Below are positions 8,865-18,490 of a stretch of 64,000 nucleotides of DNA, one piece after another. The notes under the pieces are model-generated. The model made no database searches. It was not told the DNA's origin and saw only the letters and a list, made by a program, of their open reading frames with translations. The translations under genes and the position numbers were made by a program. The stretch lies in assembly GCA_002066995.1 (NCBI GenBank), contig MWTC01000052.1:124001-188000 (forward strand). The letters are read 5' to 3'. The stretch is from Sphingobacteriales bacterium UTBCD1 (GTDB lineage: Bacteria; Bacteroidota; Bacteroidia; Chitinophagales; Chitinophagaceae). Numbering within the stretch: the stretch's first letter is position 1; the number at the start of each line of letters is the position of its first letter.

Positions 8865-11021
8865 TTACCTGATCCATCTCTCAAAAAACTCGTAGGTTCG
8901 CAGCATCTGATCAATACGCTGGCGGTTATTGCCGCTCCTCGTAATTTCATGCGTGGCTCCCGGATGACGGACAAACTCAACAGGCCGCCCCAAAACTTTA
9001 AGACTGCGAAACATCATTTCATCCTGTACGAACCCGGTGCGTCGATCATTCTCTCCATGAAACATGATATAAGGTGTTGTAATATTTTGGACATAGTTGA
9101 CAGGTGATTCTCTTTCCAGGATCACTTTGGTTGCCTGTTCCCATGGATAACCACCGAAATAATTTGGTACCAGTCTCCATGCATTTCCTTCTCCAAAAAA
9201 AGTAAACAGATCATAAACTCCCCGCTGCGAACAGGCTGCTCTGAAGCGATGATCATGCCCTATGATCCATGCCACCAGATAGCCGGCATAGGAACCCCCG
9301 GTCACTAATAATTTTGAAGTGTCTGCCCAATTCCCGGATTTTACAGTGAGATCTAAAGCTGTCAGTACATCACTGGCAGGTCCGGCGCCCCAGTCATTGA
9401 TGTTGGAGCGTAAAAAATCTTCTCCATAGCCGCCGCTTCCCCTGGGATTACAATAGACCACTCCATATCCTTTGCTGCAAAAGAACTGGTATTCGTGCCA
9501 CATGCTGGCTTCGCCTGGTCCCCACATTGCTGATGGCCCGCCATGTATTTCCAATAGCAAAGGGTATTTTTTCCCGGCTTCATAATTTGTTGGTTTCATT
9601 ACCCAATACTCGATCGTTGCCCCTTTGCTGTTGAGAAAAGTTCTTTTTTCAGGAAAAGATATTTTCTTCTGTGCCACCCATTCTGAATTAAAACTGCTGA
9701 TGCGGACAGGATTTTTCATTGAAGCATTTGACAGATATATTTCTGAAGGATCGGCAACTTCAGTTTTTGAAAATACAAGTTTATCGCCGGCGAGATCAAA
9801 ACCTGCAACACCACTGTTGTAGTCGCTCAGTTGTTCCACCTGCTTTGTAGCAATATTGGCACGATATACCGGGATTCCTCCATTGCTTTGGGCGGAGAAA
9901 TAAATATATTTTTCATCTTTACTCCATACAAAATTTCCTTTGCTGCGGTCAAATGGAATGATAATCATATCTTTTATAGATCCGTTCAGCGGCATCAATG
10001 CCAGTTGGGGTATATTGACAAAAGATATCTTTCCGTATTGGAATGCCAGCCATTTTCCCGAAGGAGAAACAGATGGAGAATTGAGCGTTTTCTCTGATTC
10101 GCCAATCAGCCGGTGAAAATCTTTTCCGTCATTGCGGACAATAAAGATCTCGCTTTCTAAAGCCCTGTCCGGATGCCGGGTTGAATCTACGCTGCCCGAT
10201 AAAACGATTTGTTTGCTATCAGGTGTAAACTCCGCCTGGTTAAATCGGTAGAATATTTTTGTCAGTAAAACCGGTTCTGATGGCGTACTTAGGCTAATGA
10301 TAAAAAACTGGTTAAACGTCATTTCAGGATTCACGTCCATCTCATCCTGGAAATTCAGCTTATCAATTACTCTTGCTTTTTTATCTGCTTCGTTCATGTC
10401 GAGGTAAGCACGGATTTCTTTGATGTTGCCATTCGGATCAGGTTTGGAAGAGTTGGATTTCAGGTTTTCATTATGGGGGAAGCCTGGTTTTTCAAAAGGC
10501 CATGCAGGAATTTCCTTACCGGGATTCAAAACGGAATCCTTAAGCATATCCTTCAGGTTAATGTTTGAAGAAAAGAGGATCTGTTTTCCATCGGGGCTCC
10601 ATTTGGGATTAGAGGCTCCGTATTTGAAATAGGTTAATTGCGTAGCTTCACCGCCATCGAGGGGCAATAAAAATATCTGGGGTTTTCCTTCTGTTGTGCG
10701 GACAAATGCCAGTTGTTTTCCATCGGGGCTCCATTCAGGTTGAGAAGAGTTTTCTTTTGTAGTTAATTGCCGGGGAGATGAATGGCCATCTGTTTCCACC
10801 ATCCATATCTGGGTTACATATTTGTATTCCCACTTTTTTTCAGTTTCGGGATCAATCTCTGTGACGGTGAAAGCAGCTTTACTGCCGTCATTACTCAATT
10901 TCACACTGCCGGTTGTTTTTATTTTCAGCATGTCGGTGACCGTTACAATAGCCTTGCCGTTCTGTGCCCGGGGAAAGGATGCAATAAAAAAGAAAATAAA
11001 AGCGAATACGATTTTTCTCAT
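8865..11021 (-). CDS. S9 family peptidase (acylaminoacyl-peptidase/DPP-like)
   Basis: This is a secreted serine peptidase of the prolyl oligopeptidase clan. It starts with a signal peptide (MRKIVFAFIFFFIASFPRAQ). Residues about 30-430 carry WD40-like/TolB-type beta-propeller repeats with motifs such as PEWSPDGKQLAFV and PKWSPDGKQILFS. The C-terminal alpha/beta hydrolase domain has VTGGSYAGYL (nucleophile Ser), a GENDRR aspartate region and a HPGATHE catalytic His. At 718 residues it has the normal length. It probably trims oligopeptides in the periplasm. It stands alone, divergent from korB. Confidence 0.93.
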   Translation of the reverse strand: MRKIVFAFIFFFIASFPRAQNGKAIVTVTDMLKIKTTGSVKLSNDGSKAAFTVTEIDPETEKKWEYKYVTQIWMVETDGHSSPRQLTTKENSSQPEWSPDGKQLAFVRTTEGKPQIFLLPLDGGEATQLTYFKYGASNPKWSPDGKQILFSSNINLKDMLKDSVLNPGKEIPAWPFEKPGFPHNENLKSNSSKPDPNGNIKEIRAYLDMNEADKKARVIDKLNFQDEMDVNPEMTFNQFFIISLSTPSEPVLLTKIFYRFNQAEFTPDSKQIVLSGSVDSTRHPDRALESEIFIVRNDGKDFHRLIGESEKTLNSPSVSPSGKWLAFQYGKISFVNIPQLALMPLNGSIKDMIIIPFDRSKGNFVWSKDEKYIYFSAQSNGGIPVYRANIATKQVEQLSDYNSGVAGFDLAGDKLVFSKTEVADPSEIYLSNASMKNPVRISSFNSEWVAQKKISFPEKRTFLNSKGATIEYWVMKPTNYEAGKKYPLLLEIHGGPSAMWGPGEASMWHEYQFFCSKGYGVVYCNPRGSGGYGEDFLRSNINDWGAGPASDVLTALDLTVKSGNWADTSKLLVTGGSYAGYLVAWIIGHDHRFRAACSQRGVYDLFTFFGEGNAWRLVPNYFGGYPWEQATKVILERESPVNYVQNITTPYIMFHGENDRRTGFVQDEMMFRSLKVLGRPVEFVRHPGATHEITRSGNNRQRIDQMLRTYEFFERWIR

Positions 11022-11099
11022 ATAAAAGAATATTTTTAGATAAATGAATGTACGATTTTGCCATGAAAATAGTTTTGCTAAAAAGATAAACTGATGGTA

Positions 11100-11129
11100 T
11101 TGCAGGCTAAGTGATATTAATTAAATTTG
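11100..11129 (+). promoter_or_regulatory. Bacteroidota-type promoter of the ferredoxin oxidoreductase gene
   Basis: A TTG at 11100-11102 and a TAAATTTG at 11122-11129 are separated by exactly 19 bp, an ideal TTG-N19-TAnnTTTG promoter. Transcription would start about 11 bases before the ATG at 11147, giving a very short leader. Confidence 0.65.
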
Positions 11130-11146
11130 CAGAGAACTGATTTTTT

Positions 11147-12172
11147 ATGACAGATACAGCATTGGCTCCGTTAACCGCAAAAGATTTTCAAACAGACCAG
11201 GAAGTGCGCTGGTGCCCGGGTTGCGGCGATTATTCCATTTTAGCACAGGTACAAAAGGTAATGCCCACTATCGGGGTTCCGAGAGAAAATATTGTATTCA
11301 TATCCGGTATCGGCTGCAGCAGCAGGTTCCCTTACTATATGAATACCTATGGCATGCATTCGATTCATGGTAGGGCAACAGCTATTGCCAGCGGTCTGAA
11401 AGCATCCCGGCCCGAACTGAGTATATGGATTGTAACCGGTGATGGAGATGGACTAAGTATCGGGGGAAATCACACTATCCATATTTTGCGCAGGAATTTT
11501 GATGTGAACATTTTATTGTTCAACAATCAAATCTATGGGTTGACGAAAGGGCAATATTCGCCTACTTCGGAAGAGCATAAAATCACCAAATCAACTCCTT
11601 TTGGAAGTATTGACCATCCATTTAATCCTTTGGCTCTTGCACGGGGCGCCGATGCCACTTTTATTGCAAGAACTATGGACAGGGACCCCAAACATTTACA
11701 GACTATGTTGGCGAGAGCTAACAAACATAAAGGAGCATCTTTCCTGGAGATATACCAGAACTGTAACATCTTTAATGACGGCACATTTGAAATATTCACT
11801 GAAAAAGCAACAAAGTCAGAAGAAGTTCTTTTCCTGGAACACGGGCAGCCTTTAATCTTTGGCGCCAGCCGTGATAAAGGAATCAGGCTCGATGGTTTTA
11901 CCCCTGTTATTGCAAACCTGAATGATGGATATAGTGCCAATGATATGTGGGTGCATGATGAACATGATATGTACAAGGCACAGATACTTACCCGCATGTT
12001 TGATGACCCGTTTACCGCAGGGCATTTGCCGAGGCCGTTCGGAGTGTTTTATGAAACAAGCCGCCCCTGTTATGAAGAAGTGATGGCGCAGCAGATCGAC
12101 GATGCGAAAGCTAAGAAACCAGCTGACCTGGACAAGCTGCTTCGCGGCAATGAAGTGTGGACAATCAATTAA
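11147..12172 (+). CDS. korB: 2-oxoacid:ferredoxin oxidoreductase, beta subunit
   Basis: The beta subunit binds thiamine diphosphate and an iron-sulphur cluster and oxidatively decarboxylates a 2-oxoacid, probably 2-oxoglutarate, passing electrons to ferredoxin. The 341-residue protein has the N-terminal CPGCGD motif, the GIGCSSR segment, and the TPP motif around TGDGDGLSIGGNH followed by NNQIYGLTKGQ. The alpha subunit gene, normally directly upstream, is not in this position; the neighbour is an unrelated divergent peptidase. A strong promoter precedes the gene and a symmetrical terminator follows, so it is a single-gene transcript. The kor substrate assignment is by family resemblance only. 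Confidence 0.9.
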   Translation: MTDTALAPLTAKDFQTDQEVRWCPGCGDYSILAQVQKVMPTIGVPRENIVFISGIGCSSRFPYYMNTYGMHSIHGRATAIASGLKASRPELSIWIVTGDGDGLSIGGNHTIHILRRNFDVNILLFNNQIYGLTKGQYSPTSEEHKITKSTPFGSIDHPFNPLALARGADATFIARTMDRDPKHLQTMLARANKHKGASFLEIYQNCNIFNDGTFEIFTEKATKSEEVLFLEHGQPLIFGASRDKGIRLDGFTPVIANLNDGYSANDMWVHDEHDMYKAQILTRMFDDPFTAGHLPRPFGVFYETSRPCYEEVMAQQIDDAKAKKPADLDKLLRGNEVWTIN

Positions 12173-12196
12173 AGAACCGGAAGTATATATAAAAAG

Positions 12197-12228
12197 AAAA
12201 AAGCGTTTCATCACCGAAACGCTTTTTT
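12197..12228. terminator. bidirectional rho-independent terminator
   Basis: GCGTTTC (12203-12209) and GAAACGC (12216-12222) form a stem around ATCACC and are flanked by six A and six T. It lies 24 bp after the korB stop and also faces the convergent DUF3347 gene, so it can stop both transcripts. Confidence 0.9.
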
Positions 12229-12277
12229 AATAATTTGCAGTTATAGAGAGACGGATTTTTAAATTTTTCTTTATGAA

Positions 12278-12721
12278 TCATTCTTTGGTCTCTACCACTT
12301 TACCACAGCTTAACATAGAAGAACCATAGTAAGGATTTTCAATTTTCTTCTCGGTACTGAGCCAATAACCTTTTGCCATAGGGCAGTATTGGTAATACAG
12401 AGCCTGGTTTACCTTTTCAGTACTTTTTACAACAGCCCACATAGCAGTAGAAACTTCATTGAATACACCTCTCTGGCCTTTGAGATCACTTGCATTATTG
12501 AGTGTTTCTGTGGCCTTCAAAAGATCCGCTTTCTGTGCAAAGTTTTTTTCACTGCTTACAGACTGGTAAAAAGTTTTAATGGCTTCAGATGCAGTTTTGG
12601 CATCACTGTTTACTAAAGCATTCTTAACAGAGATGTAATTTTTAACAAGAGCATCTGTGTTTTGGGCAAATGCCGCATATCCAAGCAGCATTACAGCCAG
12701 GATAAATAGGGTTTTCTTCAT
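12278..12721 (-). CDS. DUF3347 domain protein, secreted, copper-module member
   Basis: The 147-residue protein has a signal peptide (MKKTLFILAVMLLGYAAFAQ) and a DUF3347-type C-terminus with YYQYCPMA, YWLS, NPYYGSSMLSCG. Its paired Cys, Met and His-poor signature recurs in periplasmic metal proteins found beside copper and silver efflux genes in Bacteroidota. It is the last gene of the run AraC-copA-HMA-DUF3347, 12 bp after the HMA gene. A periplasmic copper-binding role is inferred from context; no biochemical function is assigned to the domain. Confidence 0.85.
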   Translation of the reverse strand: MKKTLFILAVMLLGYAAFAQNTDALVKNYISVKNALVNSDAKTASEAIKTFYQSVSSEKNFAQKADLLKATETLNNASDLKGQRGVFNEVSTAMWAVVKSTEKVNQALYYQYCPMAKGYWLSTEKKIENPYYGSSMLSCGKVVETKE

Positions 12722-12733
12722 TTGAGTGTTGAT

Positions 12734-12958
12734 TTAATTGTTTAGTGATTCGATTTTATAACCTGCTTTCTGAACGGTGTCCATGATCTGCTTCTCTGAG
12801 ATTCCTCCGGATTTCACAGTCAGGATTTTTTCTTTGTTTGTGGTGTCCACATTCCATTCGCCAATGCCTTTTGCTTTATCCAGGTGCGGCTTAACGGTTG
12901 CTACACAGCCGCCGCAATTGATGTTCGTCCTGAATTTATAAATTTTATTGTCGTCCAT
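12734..12958 (-). CDS. heavy-metal-associated (HMA) domain protein, CopZ-like
   Basis: This 74-residue protein is a single ferredoxin-fold HMA domain with the metal site NCGGC (CxxC) near residue 15. Such proteins hand Cu(I) to a P-type ATPase. It lies between copA and the DUF3347 gene on the same strand. It lacks the Met that usually precedes CxxC (it has Asn), so its metal affinity or partner could differ from classical CopZ. Confidence 0.88.
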   Translation of the reverse strand: MDDNKIYKFRTNINCGGCVATVKPHLDKAKGIGEWNVDTTNKEKILTVKSGGISEKQIMDTVQKAGYKIESLNN

Positions 12959-13053
12959 TTTAATTCCTGTTATTGATTTACCGTGCGAAAATACAAATTG
13001 AATTATGCAGAACTATTGATTTATTCTTTATTTATTTTGTAAAATTTACTGTT

Positions 13054-15489
13054 TCATCTTTTCCACTTCAGCCTCAAACTGTTACTCACCACACTTACGC
13101 TGCTCAGTGCCATAGCTGCACCGGCGATCATGGGGTTTAATAAAAATCCATTGACCGGGTAAAGGATGCCTGCCGCAATAGGAATTCCGATAACGTTGTA
13201 AATAAATGCCCAGAACAGATTTTGTTTTACGGTGGCCACTGTTTGTTTGGAAAGCCGGATTGCCTGCGGGATCTTGGTAAGGTCGGAGGAAATGATGGTC
13301 ATCTTTGCCACATCCATGGCGATATCGCTTCCTTTACCCATGGCGATGCTCACATCTGCTGTTGCCAAAGCGGTACTGTCGTTGATTCCATCACCCACCA
13401 TTGCCACGATCTTTCCCTGCTGATGTAATTCTTTTATAAAATCAGCTTTATGTTGTGGCAGCATTTCTGCTTTGTAATATTCTATACCGGTTTGCTGTGA
13501 AATGGCTTTTGCAGTTGCCTCATTATCTCCGGTCAGTATATACACTTCGATCCCCGCTTCCTTCAACTGCCTGATGGCTTCAACAGAACTGTCTTTCACT
13601 TTATCCGAGATAGCCAATACGGAGAGTGATTTCTTTTTATCGGCAAACCAGATCACGGTTTTGGATTGGTTGCCCCATTCTTCAGCTTTTTGTTCCAGTT
13701 CGGCACAAAGCATGATATTATTTTCCATAAGCAGGCTTTTATTTCCTGCAAAATAAGTTTCATTGTTATGGACGGCTTTCACTCCTTTGCCGGTAATACT
13801 TTCAAATGATGATAAAGGAACCGGATCTGTGGTTTGAAAATATTTTACCACTGCTTCTGCCAGAGGATGCTCCGACCGTTTTTCAATACTTATTAAAATT
13901 TGTTGAGCGCTATCGTTATCGTTCTGCCATTGTATGCCGGTGACCTGCGGCCTTCCTTCGGTAATAGTGCCTGTTTTGTCCAGTACCACTGCATTTACTT
14001 TTTTTGCCAGTTCCAGGCTTTCCGCATCTTTTATCAGGATCCCTTTTTCAGCTCCTTTGCCTACGCCTACCATTATTGCAGTTGGCGTGGCCAATCCCAA
14101 AGCGCAGGGACAGGCGATCACCAGTACGGAAACTGCGGCCAGTAATCCATGAACCAGGTTGTTGTCGCCACCTAAGATCATCCATAAAATAAAAGTGAGA
14201 ACAGCGATGCTGATCACTACCGGCACAAAAATCGAAGCCACTTTATCTACCAGCTTTTGAACAGGAGCTTTACTTCCCTGTGCATCCTGCACCATTTTGA
14301 TGATATGAGCCAGCATAGTATCCTTTCCGACCTTCAACGCTTTGAATTGAAAACTTCCCTTCTGATTGATGGTGCCGGCAAAAACTTTTTCATTTTCATT
14401 TTTCAGAACGGGAACAGGCTCGCCGGTAAGCATGCTTTCATCAACGTAAGAGCTGCCTGAAACGACCAGCCCGTCCACGGCAATTTTTTCTCCGGGCTTT
14501 GCCAGCAGGGTATCGCCTTCCACAACCTCTTCGATGGCAACTTGCTTTTCTGCTCCACCCGGCAGGATTACTGTGACGGTTTTGGGTTGCAGCCCCATCA
14601 GCTTTTTAATGGCAGCAGAAGTATTTCCCCTGGCTTTTTCTTCCAGCATTTTACCCAGGAGAATGAATGCGATCACCACGGAGGCTGCTTCAAAATATAC
14701 ATGAACTTCCAGCCCTCTTTTTAACCAGAACTGCGGAAACAGCATGTTGAATACACTAAACAGGTAAGCAATGCCGGTGCTCAGCGCCACCAGTGTATCC
14801 ATATTGGCAGAGCGATGTTTTGCCTGTTTCCATGCATTGATAAAAAAATCTTTACCGAACCATAACACTACCGGAGTGGCAAAAGCCCACATGATTATGT
14901 TGGCATAGGGAATGCCCGGCTGCCCTTCAGAAGAGCTCATGAAGAACATGCCGATCACAAACACCGGAATGGAAAGAATAATGGACCAGATGGTCTTTGT
15001 TTTCAAATCATTGAATTTCTCTTTGTGCAGTGCTTCCAGTGAATCCTGTTGTTTGCTTTCATCCTCAATAAGCAGATCGTATCCGATAGACTGCACTGCT
15101 TTTTGCAAAGCCTGAGGGCCGGTCATGTTAGGAAGATATTCCACGGAGAGCAGGGCATTCGCATAGTTCACCGATGCATTCACTACGCCTTCTGCTGATT
15201 TAACGATACTTTCTGCACTGACTGCACAGGATGCGCAGGTCATATTCAGAACAGGAAAAGTTCTTTTGACGGTAGTTACACCATAGCCAAGATCTTTTAT
15301 TATTTTAACTGCGTCTGCCACTACTTCATTATCATCCACCGTAATGACAGCCCTGTTGTTGTTCAGTTCCACTTTATGGCTTTCAATACCTTTCACCTGC
15401 GAGAGGCCTTTGTCCACTATCATGGCACAATGTTCACTGTCCACATCTTCAAGCGGGAGATAGATGGTATCATTGTTATTTTCTGTCAT
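13054..15489 (-). CDS. copA: copper-translocating P-type ATPase
   Basis: This P1B ATPase exports Cu(I) from the cytoplasm. The second N-terminal HMA domain has MTCASC; the first (residues about 5-75) keeps only EHC where CxxC should be. Later come eight membrane segments, the TGEP actuator motif, the CPC ion site in [18 protein letters not shown] with the phosphorylated Asp, the SEHPLAEA His-Pro motif and GDGIND. The ATG at 15489 (811 residues) is preferred over a GTG at 15510. The neighbouring HMA, DUF3347 and HMA-AraC genes support a copper resistance module. Confidence 0.95.
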   Translation of the reverse strand: MTENNNDTIYLPLEDVDSEHCAMIVDKGLSQVKGIESHKVELNNNRAVITVDDNEVVADAVKIIKDLGYGVTTVKRTFPVLNMTCASCAVSAESIVKSAEGVVNASVNYANALLSVEYLPNMTGPQALQKAVQSIGYDLLIEDESKQQDSLEALHKEKFNDLKTKTIWSIILSIPVFVIGMFFMSSSEGQPGIPYANIIMWAFATPVVLWFGKDFFINAWKQAKHRSANMDTLVALSTGIAYLFSVFNMLFPQFWLKRGLEVHVYFEAASVVIAFILLGKMLEEKARGNTSAAIKKLMGLQPKTVTVILPGGAEKQVAIEEVVEGDTLLAKPGEKIAVDGLVVSGSSYVDESMLTGEPVPVLKNENEKVFAGTINQKGSFQFKALKVGKDTMLAHIIKMVQDAQGSKAPVQKLVDKVASIFVPVVISIAVLTFILWMILGGDNNLVHGLLAAVSVLVIACPCALGLATPTAIMVGVGKGAEKGILIKDAESLELAKKVNAVVLDKTGTITEGRPQVTGIQWQNDNDSAQQILISIEKRSEHPLAEAVVKYFQTTDPVPLSSFESITGKGVKAVHNNETYFAGNKSLLMENNIMLCAELEQKAEEWGNQSKTVIWFADKKKSLSVLAISDKVKDSSVEAIRQLKEAGIEVYILTGDNEATAKAISQQTGIEYYKAEMLPQHKADFIKELHQQGKIVAMVGDGINDSTALATADVSIAMGKGSDIAMDVAKMTIISSDLTKIPQAIRLSKQTVATVKQNLFWAFIYNVIGIPIAAGILYPVNGFLLNPMIAGAAMALSSVSVVSNSLRLKWKR

Positions 15490-15569
15490 GGTCCCGGAAT
15501 TTGATACCACGAAGTTCGCAATTTGTCCAACCGGGGCTGTTACGCTTTTTTAGAAATGATTTGTAAGAT

Positions 15570-16130
15570 TTACACCTTGTCCAGTGGCTTTCTTTTCTCT
15601 TCGCCGATCTGTTTGAAATGACTGGGAGTAAGCCCGGTAACTTTTTTGAACTGGTTGCTCAGATAGGCAACGCTGGAATAATTAAGCTGATCGGCAATCT
15701 CACTTAAAGAAAGTTCATCATAGACCAGCAGTTCCTTCACTCTCTCGATTTTCTGGGCAATGAAATATTTCTCGATGGTAGTGCCTTCCACATCGGAGAA
15801 CAGGTTGGAGAGATAGTTATAATCATGATGGAGTTCCTTGCTGAGTACATCAGAGAGTTTGTTTTTGGGAGCATCATTTCCTCCTCTCACATATTCAATA
15901 ATGGTCTTTTTTATCTTTTCAATGATCCTGCTTTTCTTGTCGTCAATGATCTCAAAACCCAGGGAGTTCAACGATCCTTCTAATTGTTTTTTCTCTTCTG
16001 CTGTTAACTCTTTTTCCAAAATGGCTTCGCCCAGGGTTACGCTTTTTGCCTTTATTCCCAGTTTATCAAGTTCGTTCTGCACCACCATGATGCACCGGTT
16101 GCAGACCATATTTTTTATGAAGAGTTTCAT
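15570..16130 (-). CDS. AraC-type regulator with N-terminal HMA-like metal domain
   Basis: The 186-residue protein joins two parts. Residues 1-65 look like an HMA fold with NMVCNRC (CxxC at residues 10-13) and the typical ending SLGFEIIDD. Residues about 95-180 are an AraC helix-turn-helix pair, with LSLSEIADQLNYSSVAYLSNQ and FKKVTGLTPSHFKQ. It lies directly upstream of copA on the same strand. The simplest reading is a copper sensor that activates the copper module through metal binding at CxxC. The architecture is seen directly; the sensing role is inference. Confidence 0.88.
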   Translation of the reverse strand: MKLFIKNMVCNRCIMVVQNELDKLGIKAKSVTLGEAILEKELTAEEKKQLEGSLNSLGFEIIDDKKSRIIEKIKKTIIEYVRGGNDAPKNKLSDVLSKELHHDYNYLSNLFSDVEGTTIEKYFIAQKIERVKELLVYDELSLSEIADQLNYSSVAYLSNQFKKVTGLTPSHFKQIGEEKRKPLDKV

Positions 16131-16145
16131 TGTATCCGTATTGTC

Positions 16146-16700
16146 TTACATCTTCTTCAGCACTTTCACAAAAGTATTCATATTGCGGGAAGTAAAAGAA
16201 CCCCTGAATTTCTTATTCCCCAATATTTTCCCGAATTCCGAATTAAGGGTGTTCCCTTTTGAAATTCTCCAGTAAAAATTTCCGGATATGATCTTAGCTT
16301 CTTCACCTTCTGATCTTACGGACTTTTTAAATTCCTGTATCAGTATTTTTTCAATGCCGTCTGTTCCCGCAAAGCTGTAAATATGAAATTCAGGATGAGC
16401 TTCAAATGGATTGTTGCTGACAATACTTTCGATCTCTCTTTTGTCTTTCACAAAAAGAAAAGCCTCATAACTGAAATATTCTGACATTACTTTTTCCAGG
16501 AGCTCCTTTAAAACACTTTTTGTTTTATCTGATGAGAAAAGGATATTTCCTGAGGCTAAAAAGGCAGAAACATTTTGCATTCCGTTTTTTTCAAATAAAG
16601 AACATACTTGTTCCATTTTCATTACAGTTCCGCTTATGTTTACTCCTCTCAGAAATGCACAGTATCTGATTAACGGTTGTGTTGATTTTTTTAATGGCAT
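16146..16700 (-). CDS. DUF1697 domain protein
   Basis: The 184-residue protein matches DUF1697 in length and in the N-terminal pattern YCAFLRGVNISGTVMKMEQV, followed by ASGNILFSS. The family is widespread and small, without an established function. No signal peptide or membrane span is seen. It ends 15 bp before the AraC gene on the same strand, but I see no functional link to copper. Confidence 0.85.
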   Translation of the reverse strand: MPLKKSTQPLIRYCAFLRGVNISGTVMKMEQVCSLFEKNGMQNVSAFLASGNILFSSDKTKSVLKELLEKVMSEYFSYEAFLFVKDKREIESIVSNNPFEAHPEFHIYSFAGTDGIEKILIQEFKKSVRSEGEEAKIISGNFYWRISKGNTLNSEFGKILGNKKFRGSFTSRNMNTFVKVLKKM

Positions 16701-16727
16701 GTGTGATGGATCGGCGCAGAATAAAAA

Positions 16728-17276
16728 TTATTTTTCTTTAATGTACTTTTCATACTCGGTTATCTTCTCACTCAGTCTTTTTTCGAGATATGAATTAGAT
16801 CCTTTCAGGGCCTGCAGTATCTGTATGGCTTCAATCCTGTATTTTTCTTTTTTGGGAGTATCCCAGGTGTCGGGAGGTTTTTGAAGATTGGTGATGCGGT
16901 CGGCAAGCTTTACCGCACCAACTTCTTTGGGTAAGACCATGATCCGGTTCAGGCTGTCTGCCATTCTTATCTGTTTGGGAAGGTCTTTATTCTTGGTCAA
17001 AGCAGAAACTCCCCTGGCTACATCAATGCCAAACTCTTTTGACAGATCCGAAAAGGTGGTGGATGTATCTTCCAGCGTATCGTGAAGCAGGGCAAGAGTT
17101 ACGGCAAAATCCAGTTTGAAGTCCGGAAGATTCTGATAGGCGATAAAAATTTCCATAGCCACATTACTCAGGTGTACCACATAAGGTAAATTGGAACCAG
17201 GTATCAGTTGATTCTTTTCAGTATGTTTGGCTGCTGCAAATTTTATGGCCTGCTGATAGGTTGATTGTATATCCAT
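16728..17276 (-). CDS. HD-domain hydrolase, small SpoT/MESH1-like
   Basis: The protein has the HD phosphohydrolase arrangement of the RelA/SpoT hydrolase domain: PYVVHLSNVA, ALLHDTLEDT (the HD and ED pairs), VSALTKN and VKLADRITNLQ. At about 182 residues it contains only the hydrolase part and no synthetase, as in small alarmone hydrolases, so it may degrade (p)ppGpp. The ATG at 17276 is taken rather than the TTG one codon upstream. Its neighbours give no further hint. Other nucleotide pyrophosphohydrolase substrates are possible. Confidence 0.82.
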   Translation of the reverse strand: MDIQSTYQQAIKFAAAKHTEKNQLIPGSNLPYVVHLSNVAMEIFIAYQNLPDFKLDFAVTLALLHDTLEDTSTTFSDLSKEFGIDVARGVSALTKNKDLPKQIRMADSLNRIMVLPKEVGAVKLADRITNLQKPPDTWDTPKKEKYRIEAIQILQALKGSNSYLEKRLSEKITEYEKYIKEK

Positions 17277-17329
17277 CAAAAAAACATCAAATTAATTCTT
17301 ATCCGTAAACTTAAACAACAACACTATGT

Positions 17330-18490
17330 TTATTGTTTTATCCTGTTGTATTTCTTTAAAATTTTAATGACTAAGTCGCGGGGCAATGCATAAACTTTAT
17401 TACCGTTGATCCCTTCCATCGTATCAGCGGCAACCATTGCGTTGATGATCGCTTCTTCCACAGCCTGCACGGTTGCTTCGAAGAGAGGGTTGATCTGGTC
17501 ATTCGAAATTTGTTCCACCTTTGAATTGGCTTCCCTGCTGAATGCGTTTGGATTGGCAGTGGAAAAGGCGATAAAGATATCTCCTGAACCATTTTCTCCC
17601 CGGCCACCTGCCTTGCCCACACCTATAGGAACTCTTGCTGCAATTCTTTTTAACTGGTGCGGTAACAAGGGTGCGTCCGTTGCCACAACAACAATGATGG
17701 AGCCATCTCCCGGACTATAAGAGGGAGCTCCTTTAAATTCAGTTCGCATGGTGTCCATTAATTCTTTCCCGACAGGCACACCTGCAATGGAAAGATTTTT
17801 CCTTGCGCCGAAATTTGATTGCACCAGCACACCCAAAGTGTACATTGAATCTTTGATCTTCACCATTCGTGAAGAAGTTCCTGTTCCGCCCTTGAAGCCG
17901 AGACAAACCATACCCGTTCCTCCGCCTACGTTTCCTTCTGTTATCGGACCGCTTTTTGCATTATTCAATGCTTCGAAAGCATTATTCTCTTTTACATGAA
18001 AACCATAGATGTCATTCAGGAATCCATCATAGGTCTCAGCAACCACCGGATAGGTGTACCAGAAATTTTCTTTGTACCATCCGGTATTTACAAACCATTT
18101 CAATACCGCATCTCGTACCACTCCTACGCTGTTAGTGTTAGTGATCATGATTGGTGTTTCCAGGAAACCGGATTCCGTTATCCATGTTGTGCCGGTCATT
18201 TCTCCATTGCCGTTCAATGTGTACCAGTTGGCAAAAACGGGATTATTGTTTCTGCCTCTTGGTAATATCGCGGTAACTCCCGTTCTTACCGGGCCTTTTC
18301 CCCTGATATTTTTTCCTTCTCCCGAAATGATAGTGCTGTATCCGACCTCTACCCCTTTCACATCTGTAATCGCATTAAATTTTCCCGGAGTGCCTTCGAA
18401 GGGAATACCTATTTCTCTTGCTCTTGGTTTTTGAGCGAAAGAATACAAAGCGGTTGCCAGCAACAATAGCAGGATGATTAATTTATTCAT
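17330..18490 (-). CDS. P1 family aminopeptidase (DmpA-like), secreted
   Basis: This Ntn-type peptidase releases N-terminal residues, including D- or beta-amino acids in some homologues. It has a signal peptide (MNKLIILLLLLATALYSFAQ) and the DmpA segments PFEGTPGKFNAITDVKGVEV, TNTNSVGVVRDA and GGGTGM. The Gly-Ser pair in SPGDGSIIVVVATDAPL is where DmpA cleaves itself to free the catalytic Ser. It overlaps the upstream methyltransferase gene by 8 bp, so the two are co-translated. The true substrate is unknown. Confidence 0.92.
   Translation of the reverse strand: MNKLIILLLLLATALYSFAQKPRAREIGIPFEGTPGKFNAITDVKGVEVGYSTIISGEGKNIRGKGPVRTGVTAILPRGRNNNPVFANWYTLNGNGEMTGTTWITESGFLETPIMITNTNSVGVVRDAVLKWFVNTGWYKENFWYTYPVVAETYDGFLNDIYGFHVKENNAFEALNNAKSGPITEGNVGGGTGMVCLGFKGGTGTSSRMVKIKDSMYTLGVLVQSNFGARKNLSIAGVPVGKELMDTMRTEFKGAPSYSPGDGSIIVVVATDAPLLPHQLKRIAARVPIGVGKAGGRGENGSGDIFIAFSTANPNAFSREANSKVEQISNDQINPLFEATVQAVEEAIINAMVAADTMEGINGNKVYALPRDLVIKILKKYNRIKQ

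Noticed and set aside
11533-11997. 154-codon open frame opposite korB
   Set aside because: It lies wholly inside a clear TPP enzyme gene on the other strand and has no protein-like pattern.
15838-16275. 145-codon open frame opposite the HMA-AraC gene
   Set aside because: It is antisense to two well-supported genes, has Phe/Ser-rich composition typical of reverse reading, and shows no recognisable motif.
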